A stretch of 64,000 nt of DNA. Source: CALJDF01 sp038121105. GTDB lineage: Bacteria; Pseudomonadota; Alphaproteobacteria; SHVP01. The notes under the pieces were generated by a model. It made no database searches. It saw nothing but the letters and a program-made list of their open reading frames with translations, and was not told the DNA's origin. Within the stretch, counting starts at the first letter, position 1. The number at the start of each line of letters is the position of its first letter. The stretch covers positions 1 through 64,000 of the forward strand of contig JAYONB010000001.1 of the NCBI GenBank assembly GCA_038121105.1, in the 5' to 3' direction. Made by a program: the position numbers and the translations under genes. This document shows positions 42,101 through 48,540 of the stretch, piece after piece.

Positions 42101-42882
42101 ATCAGGGCGCTTCCCTTGTTTAGCAAGGCAATTGCGGCGGCTGCGGGCAGAACAAGCAGGAGACCGTCAATTCGGTCGAGAATGCCCCCGTGGCCGGGGA
42201 TCAGGGTACCTGTATCCTTCACGCCGTAGTAGCGCTTGACCGCAGATTCTGCGAGATCACCGAATTGCGACACGATCGAGAGCCCGACACTCAGCGGGAT
42301 CATGATCCCCAAGGTTGCCTTCTCGCGCAGTGCCGCCGTGACGGCCCCCACAATGGCCGCCGCGACGACCCCGGCCACGGCACCCGACCAGGTCTTGTTG
42401 GGACTGATTCGGGGCCATAGCTTGGGCCCCCCGATGCTTTTGCCGACGAGAATCCCGGCAATGTCGGTGGCCCAAACGATCAGCAGCAGCCAAATCAGAA
42501 CCATGACCCCCGCCTCATCGCGACGCATCCAGATCAACGCAATCATCGGGAGCGCCAGATAGAGGATGCCGAGCCCGGACCAAATCGGTGTGCCGCCTCG
42601 AACGGCGGCGTATCCTGCCACCAAGGCGATCCCAACGACCATGGCGCCGAGAGCCACGTCGTATAACTCAAGCCCGGCCAGGACGGAGGCCATCAAGACG
42701 ATCAATGCGTGAAGAATGGCAATGGTGCCGGGCAGACCCGGACCACCGCTGAGTCGATCCCATTCGTTGGCTGCTAAGACACCGGCAACGGCGACCAGCG
42801 CGACGGTCGACCACCCGCCCGCATAGACAGCGGCAAGCGCAACCGGTGCCAACACCACGGCAGACGCAATTCTCAGCCGCAT
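42091..42882 (-). CDS. cdsA: Phosphatidate cytidylyltransferase
   Basis: CdsA activates phosphatidate with CTP to form CDP-diacylglycerol for all phospholipids. From the ATG at 42882 it has 263 residues; a TTG five codons upstream (42897) is also in frame. Seven or eight membrane spans are visible. The family signature is SPNKTWSGAVAGVVAAA in the middle and GDLAESAVKRYYGVKDTGTL followed by PGHGGILDRIDGLL near the C-terminus. It lies between uppS and dxr, overlapping dxr by ten bases. Confidence 0.96.
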   Translation of the reverse strand: MRLRIASAVVLAPVALAAVYAGGWSTVALVAVAGVLAANEWDRLSGGPGLPGTIAILHALIVLMASVLAGLELYDVALGAMVVGIALVAGYAAVRGGTPIWSGLGILYLALPMIALIWMRRDEAGVMVLIWLLLIVWATDIAGILVGKSIGGPKLWPRISPNKTWSGAVAGVVAAAIVGAVTAALREKATLGIMIPLSVGLSIVSQFGDLAESAVKRYYGVKDTGTLIPGHGGILDRIDGLLLVLPAAAAIALLNKGSALIWP

Positions 42883-42906
42883 GGACTCGCCCAGCAATGC
42901 GACGCC

Positions 42907-43641
42907 CTATGCGCTTGTCGCGCCGTAACGGCGTTCGCGTTTGTGGTAGTCCTCGATGGCTTTGGCCAAATGCTCTTGGGTGAAGTCGGGCCACAACGTT
43001 TCGACAAACGACAATTCGCAATACGCAGATTGCCACAGCAAGAAATTGCTTAAACGCTGCTCACCGCTTGTCCGAATGATGAGATCGGGATCGGGAATGT
43101 CGGCTGTGGTGAGGTGCGAGGCAAAAACCTGCTCGGTGATGGCGTCGGCGTCGAGGCGCCCTTGTTTAACTTCATTTGCCAGAAAACGCGCTGCGCCGAC
43201 GATTTCGTTTCGCGCACCGTAGTTCAGCGCGATAACGAGATTTAGGCCGCTATTCTCGCGGGTCCGTTCCTCGGCGCCGTTGATGAGGTCTTGAATATCC
43301 GGGGGCAAGGCTTCGTGATCGCCGATGAACCGAACGCGCACATTGTTGCTGTGAAGATCGGCCAATTCGTGTTTGACGTAGACCCGAAGGAGCCCCATCA
43401 GGTCATTGACCTCCGACTGGGGGCGTTTCCAGTTTTCTGAAGAGAACGCATACAGTGTCAGGTACCGAACCCCCAATCGATTACACCCCTCGACGGCCTC
43501 CCGCACCGCCTCAGCGCCACGTTGGTGGCCGGCAAAGCGAGGCAGGCCGCGCCCCGTGGCCCACCGTCCGTTACCGTCCATGATGATGGCGACATGGACT
43601 GGTGGGGCCGCAGGTTCGTCAAAGGCGGGCGCGAGGGGCAT
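42907..43641 (-). CDS. uppS: Undecaprenyl diphosphate synthase
   Basis: UppS adds eight isoprene units to farnesyl diphosphate, producing the lipid carrier of peptidoglycan and LPS sugars. The 244-residue cis-prenyltransferase has VAIIMDGNGRWATGRGLPRF (catalytic Asp), GHQRGAEAVREAVEGC, LTLYAFSSENWKRPQSEV and the C-terminal PDLIIRTSGEQRLSNFLLWQ with FVETLWPDF. The ATG and the frr stop share one base (TAATG), so translation is coupled. Confidence 0.97.
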   Translation of the reverse strand: MPLAPAFDEPAAPPVHVAIIMDGNGRWATGRGLPRFAGHQRGAEAVREAVEGCNRLGVRYLTLYAFSSENWKRPQSEVNDLMGLLRVYVKHELADLHSNNVRVRFIGDHEALPPDIQDLINGAEERTRENSGLNLVIALNYGARNEIVGAARFLANEVKQGRLDADAITEQVFASHLTTADIPDPDLIIRTSGEQRLSNFLLWQSAYCELSFVETLWPDFTQEHLAKAIEDYHKRERRYGATSA

Positions 43642-44198
43642 TAGACCTGGGTGATCTCGGCTTGCTTATGGGCGAAAATCTCGTCGATTTCGCTGATGGT
43701 TTTGTCGGTCATCGTTTGCACCTCGTCGGCATAGACCTTGTGGTCGTCTTCGGACAACTCACCTGACTTCTCGGATTTTTTGAGTTCGTCCATGCAATGT
43801 CGGCGCACGTTGCGAACCGAAACGCGGGCTTGTTCGGCATACTTGCCTGCAATCTTGGCCATTTCTAGGCGGCGCTCTTCGGTGAGTTCCGGAATAGGCA
43901 CGCGAACGAGTTGGCCATCGGCGGCCGGGTTCAGGCCCAAGCCGGAGTCGCGAATGGCTTTTTCAACGGCGCTCACCATGGATTTGTCCCAGACTTGAAC
44001 GCTAATCATCCTGGGCTCCGGGACGCTGACAGTCCCTACCTGATTGAGCGGCATATCACTGCCGTAGGCATCGACTTTTATAGGGTCGAGGAGACTGGCA
44101 GAAGCGCGCCCCGAGCGAAGGCCGCTGAATTCTTGTTTGAGAACTTCGACGGCGCCGTGCATGCGGCGCTCGAGATCATCAAGATCCGGCTCGGACAT
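43641..44198 (-). CDS. frr: Ribosome recycling factor
   Basis: RRF splits post-termination ribosomes together with EF-G. The 185-residue protein has the normal length. The ATG at 44198 has GGGAGG six bases upstream; the open frame above is a shadow in pyrH. It starts SEPDLDDLERRMHGAVEVLK and contains GRASASLLDPIKVDAYGS, LNQVGTVSVPEPRMISVQVW, RVPIPELTEERRLEMAKIA and RNVRRHCMDELKK. Order rpsB, tsf, pyrH, frr is nearly universal in bacteria. Confidence 0.98.
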   Translation of the reverse strand: MSEPDLDDLERRMHGAVEVLKQEFSGLRSGRASASLLDPIKVDAYGSDMPLNQVGTVSVPEPRMISVQVWDKSMVSAVEKAIRDSGLGLNPAADGQLVRVPIPELTEERRLEMAKIAGKYAEQARVSVRNVRRHCMDELKKSEKSGELSEDDHKVYADEVQTMTDKTISEIDEIFAHKQAEITQV

Positions 44199-44949
44199 TC
44201 TTGCCTCCCGAAATAATGCCAGTCTCGGCGGTGCTGGAGATCGTCGTACAGTCTCCTTCGCCACGGACAACCTGGGCGAACGCCCCAGGATTGTGGATGT
44301 TGAGCACGAGAATAGGAATATCACTATCGCGTGCCAATGTGATGGCGGCGGCATCCATCACCCTGAGGTCCTTTGCGAGCACCTCAAGGTAGGAGAGCGA
44401 CTCGTACCGTTCCGCAGAGGGGTCCGTACTGGGGTCAGCGGTATATACGCCATCCACCTGGGTCCCCTTCAACAATGCTTCGCAGCCCATTTCGGCGGCG
44501 CGCAACGCAGCGGCGGTATCGGTCGTAAAATAAGGATTTCCGGTGCCAGCGGCGAAAATCACCACCCGCCCCCGCTCCAGGTGGCGAATTCCGCGTCGGC
44601 GAATATAAGGTTCACAGATAGATTGCATCGGAATGGCCGACATGACGCGCGAGGGCGCCCCGCGGTCTTCAAGCGCATGCTGCATCGCTAAAGCGTTAAT
44701 GACGGTCGCCAGCATGCCCATGTAGTCGGCGCCGGCGCGCTCCATGCCTTCTTTTGCCGCTGCCGCTCCACGAAAGATGTTGCCGGCGCCGATGACAAGG
44801 CAGACCTCGACGTCCATTTCGCGGACAGCATGAACTTCCGCGGCAATGCGATGAACCGTTTTCCAGTCGATCCCAAATTGCTGGTCGCCCATTAGGGCCT
44901 CACCGGACACCTTGAGCAGGACACGGCGATATTTAGGTGCGACGGTCAT
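44179..44949 (-). CDS. pyrH: UMP kinase
   Basis: PyrH phosphorylates UMP to UDP. From the ATG at 44949 it has 256 residues: RRVLLKVSGEALMGDQQFGI, VCLVIGAGNIFRGAAAAKEG, YMGMLATVINALAMQHALED, VIFAAGTGNPYFTTDTAAAL and ILVLNIHNPGAFAQVVRGEG. The C-terminal tail after the normal family end (about 15 extra residues, GIISGGKNVRAGS) runs 20 bases into frr, an unusually long overlap. The start is slightly uncertain because no strong SD is present and a TTG ten codons up is in frame. Confidence 0.96.
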   Translation of the reverse strand: MTVAPKYRRVLLKVSGEALMGDQQFGIDWKTVHRIAAEVHAVREMDVEVCLVIGAGNIFRGAAAAKEGMERAGADYMGMLATVINALAMQHALEDRGAPSRVMSAIPMQSICEPYIRRRGIRHLERGRVVIFAAGTGNPYFTTDTAAALRAAEMGCEALLKGTQVDGVYTADPSTDPSAERYESLSYLEVLAKDLRVMDAAAITLARDSDIPILVLNIHNPGAFAQVVRGEGDCTTISSTAETGIISGGKNVRAGS

Positions 44950-45095
44950 CGAGGGCACCGTTTGAAAACGTTGGGTCAAGAGCCAGCGGCAGAGGAATCC
45001 GCGCGGCCGTTCATCGGCGAACGATACACCAAATCTGGTACCTGAGAAACCTCAGGACACACTTTAAAGGGCGGGTGGACCCAGAAATTCGGCCG

Positions 45096-46022
45096 TTAGG
45101 CCCCCGCCGTGGCGGCGACCTCTGCGGCGAAGTCCGCCTCTTCCTTTTCGACGCCTTCGCCCAACTGAAAGCGCACGAACCCAGCAATCGAGATCGGCCC
45201 GCCAGCATCTTTGGCGGCGGCTTCGACGACCTTGGAAACGCGGGTTTCGCCGTCGATCACGAAGACTTGGTCGAGGAGACACACCTCTTCGAAGTACTTG
45301 CGAAGGCGGCCTTCGATCATCTTTTCGATAATGTTGTCCGGTTTCCCCGATTCGCGGGCCTGTTCCACCAGGACGGCTCGTTCTTTCTCGACGTAACCGG
45401 CATCGAGGTCGTCGCGCGATAGCGCCAACGGCGAGGCCGCGGCGATATGCATGGCGATCTGCTTGCCGAGTTCGGCAAGCTTGGCCTCGTCGCCTTCGGA
45501 CTCCAGGCCCACGATCACGCCGATACGACCCAAACCCGGAGCGAGGGCGTTGTGAACGTAGCTGGTGACAACCCCATTGCCGACCTCGACCGCTTCGCTC
45601 CGACGCAAGGTCATGTTCTCGCCGATCGTCGCAATTTGATGGGTAATCTCATCCTCGACGTTGCGTTCGGAGTTGGGAAACGGCGCGGCCTTTAGCGAGA
45701 CAAGATCGCCCTTGTTCTCCAGCGCAATGGCGGCGAGGGTCGTCACGATCTGCTGGAAGGTTTCGTTGCGCGCCACAAAGTCGGTCTCGGCGTTGAGTTC
45801 GACAGCGGCGCCCACCTTGCCCGCAGTCGCGACACCCACGAGCCCCTCGGCCGCCACACGTCCCGCTTTCTTGGCTGCCGCGGCCAGACCTTTGGTGCGC
45901 AGCCAATCGACCGCCGCCTCAATGTCGCCGTCGGACTCGGTAAGCGCTTTCTTGCAATCCATCATGCCCGCGCCGGTGCGCTCGCGCAGGTCCTTGACCA
46001 GTTTAGCGGTGATCTCTGCCAT
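45096..46022 (-). CDS. tsf: Translation elongation factor Ts
   Basis: EF-Ts exchanges GDP for GTP on EF-Tu. The 308-residue protein has the N-terminal UBA-like domain with LVKDLRERTGAGMMDCKKAL, the TDFVARNETFQ segment that contacts EF-Tu (about 79-89), and the dimerisation region with MHIAAASPLALSRDDLD. A clear SD (CCGGAG) precedes the ATG. It follows rpsB by 52 bases, and that gap contains a perfect tetraloop hairpin. The 146-base stretch between tsf and pyrH shows no recognisable signal. Confidence 0.98.
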   Translation of the reverse strand: MAEITAKLVKDLRERTGAGMMDCKKALTESDGDIEAAVDWLRTKGLAAAAKKAGRVAAEGLVGVATAGKVGAAVELNAETDFVARNETFQQIVTTLAAIALENKGDLVSLKAAPFPNSERNVEDEITHQIATIGENMTLRRSEAVEVGNGVVTSYVHNALAPGLGRIGVIVGLESEGDEAKLAELGKQIAMHIAAASPLALSRDDLDAGYVEKERAVLVEQARESGKPDNIIEKMIEGRLRKYFEEVCLLDQVFVIDGETRVSKVVEAAAKDAGGPISIAGFVRFQLGEGVEKEEADFAAEVAATAGA

Positions 46023-46034
46023 CTTAATCTCCGG

Positions 46035-46052
46035 TAGTAACTTTCGTTACTA
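46035..46052 (-). promoter_or_regulatory. Hairpin in the rpsB-tsf intercistronic region
   Basis: A perfect 7-bp stem (TAGTAAC/GTTACTA) with a GAAA tetraloop in the minus-strand RNA lies 12 bases before the tsf start, directly ahead of its Shine-Dalgarno sequence. No T-tract follows, so it is not a classical terminator. It may stabilise the mRNA or tune tsf translation relative to rpsB, which is an inference. Confidence 0.5.
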
Positions 46053-46074
46053 TTGTTCTGTTTTTAAAGTGTAA

Positions 46075-46863
46075 TTAGCTTTGGGCAGGCGCTGCATCCG
46101 GGGCAGGCTCGACGGTCGGCAACTCTTCGACAGGAACCTCTTCGGCAGCGCCAACATCCTCGCCACGGGCCGTCATTTCGACCTGAATACCGTCAAGAAC
46201 GGCACCGGAAAGCAGCTCCAGATAGAGGTTGATGGCCCGCAGGGCATCGTCGTTACCCGGTACCGGATAGGTGACGTGCTGGGGGTCGCAGTTGCTGTCG
46301 AGGGTGGCCACAACGGGGATACCCAACTTCACGGCCTCTTCCACCGCAATCTCTTCTTTGTTGGTGTCGATGATCACGAGGATATCCGGCAGACCGCCCA
46401 TGTCTTTGATCCCACCGAGCGCGCGTTCGAGTTTGTCGCGGTGGCGGGTAAGGCTGAGGGTTTCCTTTTTGGTCAGGCCGGTGCCGCCCTCCTCCAACTG
46501 CGCTTCGATCTCGCGCAGCCGTTTGATGGACACCGAGATGGTTTTCCAATTGGTCAGCATGCCACCGAGCCAGCGATGGTCCACGTAGTACTGTCCGCAG
46601 CGCTTGGCCGCTTCACGAATGGCTTCGGAGGCTTGGCGCTTGGTACCGACAAACAAGATACGACCGCCGCCCGCCGCAATATCGCGGACGGCCTGCATCG
46701 CAGCATACATCATGGGCACCGTCTGCTGGAGGTCGAGAATGTGCACGCCGTTGCGTTCGCCAAAGATGTAGGGCTGCATCTTCGGGTTCCACCGACGGGT
46801 CTGGTGGCCAAAATGAACGCCGGCTTCAAGCAGCTGACGCATGGTAAACGTGGGGATCGCCAT
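46075..46863 (-). CDS. rpsB: 30S ribosomal protein S2
   Basis: S2 sits on the back of the 30S subunit and is needed to recruit S1. The 262-residue protein starts TFTMRQLLEAGVHFGHQTRR and contains WNPKMQPYIFGERNGVHILD, RWLGGMLTNWKTISVSIKRL, LPDILVIIDTNKEEIAVEEA and GIPVVATLDSNCDPQHVTYP. It ends with an Ala/Glu/Pro-rich tail of about 30 residues, common in alphaproteobacteria. Its leader (46864-46985) can form a helix that hides the SD; in E. coli S2 represses its own operon. Confidence 0.98.
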   Translation of the reverse strand: MAIPTFTMRQLLEAGVHFGHQTRRWNPKMQPYIFGERNGVHILDLQQTVPMMYAAMQAVRDIAAGGGRILFVGTKRQASEAIREAAKRCGQYYVDHRWLGGMLTNWKTISVSIKRLREIEAQLEEGGTGLTKKETLSLTRHRDKLERALGGIKDMGGLPDILVIIDTNKEEIAVEEAVKLGIPVVATLDSNCDPQHVTYPVPGNDDALRAINLYLELLSGAVLDGIQVEMTARGEDVGAAEEVPVEELPTVEPAPDAAPAQS

Positions 46864-46924
46864 GGTTTTCTTCTCCGGTTAGTCCGCCGCAGGTCTTGAG
46901 CCCGGCAAATGCCGGACACCGGAG
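46864..46924 (-). promoter_or_regulatory. Candidate structured leader of rpsB that sequesters the ribosome binding site
   Basis: In the minus-strand mRNA, CTCCGGT (46918-46924) is perfectly complementary to ACCGGAG (46873-46879), which contains the GGAG Shine-Dalgarno sequence of rpsB. The helix continues with GTCC/GGAC (46914-46917 with 46882-46885) after a two-base bulge, giving about 11 bp. An inner GGC-AUUU-GCC hairpin lies between. Such a fold would block ribosome access and could serve S2 feedback control. No known leader family was matched. Confidence 0.45.
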
Positions 46925-46991
46925 CGGCTCGAGCTATGTGTGGTGCTGAACCGCGAACCTGCGTGAGGGGTTAAGGTGTTTACGCGGGCGG

Positions 46992-47020
46992 TTGATACCG
47001 GCCTGGAGGCGAATTAGCAA
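46992..47020 (-). promoter_or_regulatory. Candidate promoter of rpsB-tsf
   Basis: On the minus strand TTGCTA (47015-47020) and TATCAA (46992-46997) are separated by a 17-base spacer. Each matches the sigma-70 consensus at four of six positions. A start near 46985 would give a leader of about 120 bases that includes the SD-hiding helix. It overlaps the plus-strand terminator-like hairpin at 47002-47039. Confidence 0.4.
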
Positions 47021-47039
47021 GGCCTCCGAGGGGTTTTTT
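47002..47039 (+). terminator. Intrinsic-terminator-like hairpin before the methyltransferase gene
   Basis: On the plus strand the stem GGAGGC/GCCTCC (47005-47010 with 47022-47027) extends by CCT/AGG across a one-base bulge. It is closed by an 11-base loop and followed by GG and six T. It has the form of a Rho-independent terminator, yet no plus-strand gene lies upstream for tens of kilobases. It stands 48 bases before a plus-strand start codon, so it could be an attenuator or the end of a short RNA. Confidence 0.5.
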
Positions 47040-47087
47040 CCGCCAAAACCGGCTAGATTCGGCGCGGCAGCAAGCTGGGAGTGGGAA

Positions 47088-48215
47088 ATGGCGCAAACAC
47101 AGGTCAGGCTGACTCAACGGGGCCGTGCCGGAATGCAGTTTTTAGGGCAGTTGCGGGGAATTGCCTCTGCCGGGTTGCGTGACCAGGCGCGCCAGGATTT
47201 CGAGCAGGATACCGACGGCCAGGCTCTGAGCGCGACGGCGGCGACCATGGCGGACGCGCCGTATCGCGCCTGGATGAAGCTGGTCCGCGAGGCGAGCCGG
47301 GTTGCTGCCCGGTCGGACGCCTACCGCTTCGAGCGTTTCTACCAGTACATGGGCGGCCACGAGATTTTCGTGCGCGGGATTTGCGCTGTTGAGGAATGCC
47401 GGGAGGAAATCGAACGGGCTCGAGCCGAAGCGCGCGATGATGAACAGGACGATGGCACGACGCTTGACCTAGTCCCGGGGTTACCTGAGCCGCGGTATTT
47501 CCCGGTCGAGTGGCACACACAGCCCGGCGGGTGGGACGGTTACGATCTCTATGGCGAGGTCTTCCAATATGCCTTTGGGCCCAATGTGTTTCGCTTTGGC
47601 GGCTATGCGGTCGTCGAACCCGGCCAACAGACCCGGTATGCCCGCGAAGAACCGTTCGGAGAGTTGCCGCCTGGCGAATATCGACGGATCTATGAGGTCG
47701 GCTGCGGCACCGGCGGGTCGTTGTTCTCGGCGCGCGCCGTGTTTCCCGATGCTGAGTTGATCGGATCGGACCTCTCCGAAACGCAACTACGCCATGGATA
47801 TCGGCTGAGCCGGCGGGTCGGTGCCGGCATTCAATTCAAGCAACGCCTGGCCCATGACACGAAAGAGGCCGACGACAGCATCGACGCCGCGATCAGTTTC
47901 GCCTTTTTCCACGAATTGCCGCGCCACGAGACGTTGCGGGTGCTTGAGGAAATGTACCGGATCTTACGACCGGGCGGGTCGATGATCATCGTCGACCCAC
48001 CGCCGTTCAAAGAGGTCGACCTTTTCCAGTCGGTGATTATGGACTGGGAGTCGCTGCATCACGGCGAGCCGTATTTCAGTGTCTCATGTGCGTCGCATTG
48101 GGCATCCGAGATGCGGAAGATCGGGCTCGAGAACGTCCGGGAAAAAGCGTTCCACGAGCGCAACAAGTACCCCTATGTCACGGTTGGGACAAAACCGGGC
48201 GGGCGCGATGAGTAA
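47088..48215 (+). CDS. SAM-dependent class I methyltransferase with a long N-terminal extension
   Basis: From the ATG at 47088 this is a 375-residue protein. Residues 1 to about 190 are a helical, unassigned N-terminal region (RDQARQDFEQDTDGQALSAT; LVREASRVAARSDAYRFERF; YFPVEWHTQPGGWDGYDLYG). The Rossmann methyltransferase domain follows, with SAM motif I IYEVGCGTGGSLFSARAV, the acidic residue of motif II in LIGSDLSE, and motif III-like LRPGGSMIIVDPPPF. The substrate is unknown. It overlaps the next small gene by eight bases. The pair sits alone on the plus strand between rpsB and dnaE, with a terminator-like hairpin ahead of it. Confidence 0.85.
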   Translation: MAQTQVRLTQRGRAGMQFLGQLRGIASAGLRDQARQDFEQDTDGQALSATAATMADAPYRAWMKLVREASRVAARSDAYRFERFYQYMGGHEIFVRGICAVEECREEIERARAEARDDEQDDGTTLDLVPGLPEPRYFPVEWHTQPGGWDGYDLYGEVFQYAFGPNVFRFGGYAVVEPGQQTRYAREEPFGELPPGEYRRIYEVGCGTGGSLFSARAVFPDAELIGSDLSETQLRHGYRLSRRVGAGIQFKQRLAHDTKEADDSIDAAISFAFFHELPRHETLRVLEEMYRILRPGGSMIIVDPPPFKEVDLFQSVIMDWESLHHGEPYFSVSCASHWASEMRKIGLENVREKAFHERNKYPYVTVGTKPGGRDE

Positions 48216-48528
48216 TTCGAAGGGCGACAAGTTTTTCGATGCGCCATACGTCGACGAACTGCTGCGGATGAACACCGAACTTCTCGCCGAGTTATGGATC
48301 GTCAAAGACCGGCTGTTGGTGCTGGAGCAGGTTCTTTGCGAAAAGCTCGACATCGATCGTGACGACATCGATCGCTTCGTGCCGGATTCGTCGTTTGCCG
48401 AAGAACTGGACCGGGAGCGCGAGATCATGATGAAGAAGGTCATGCATGCGCCGTTTGCCGAGGAAGACCGCCGCGTGGAGACGATCCTGCAGACCTATTT
48501 CGGAAAGAAGCAGGGCTCGTCCGAATAG
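48208..48528 (+). CDS. Small helical protein paired with the methyltransferase, unknown function
   Basis: This 106-residue acidic protein overlaps the methyltransferase stop by eight bases (start ATG at 48208), so the two are co-translated. It is predicted all-helical with a probable coiled coil (YVDELLRMNTELLAELWIVK; RLLVLEQVLCEKL). It carries a conserved-looking IDRDDIDRFVPDSSFAEELD segment and no signal or membrane span. It could be a partner or scaffold of the methyltransferase, but that rests on the gene arrangement only. It converges on dnaE with a 12-base gap between the stops. Confidence 0.7.
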   Translation: MSNSKGDKFFDAPYVDELLRMNTELLAELWIVKDRLLVLEQVLCEKLDIDRDDIDRFVPDSSFAEELDREREIMMKKVMHAPFAEEDRRVETILQTYFGKKQGSSE

Positions 48529-48540
48529 GCCGGCTGGCGT

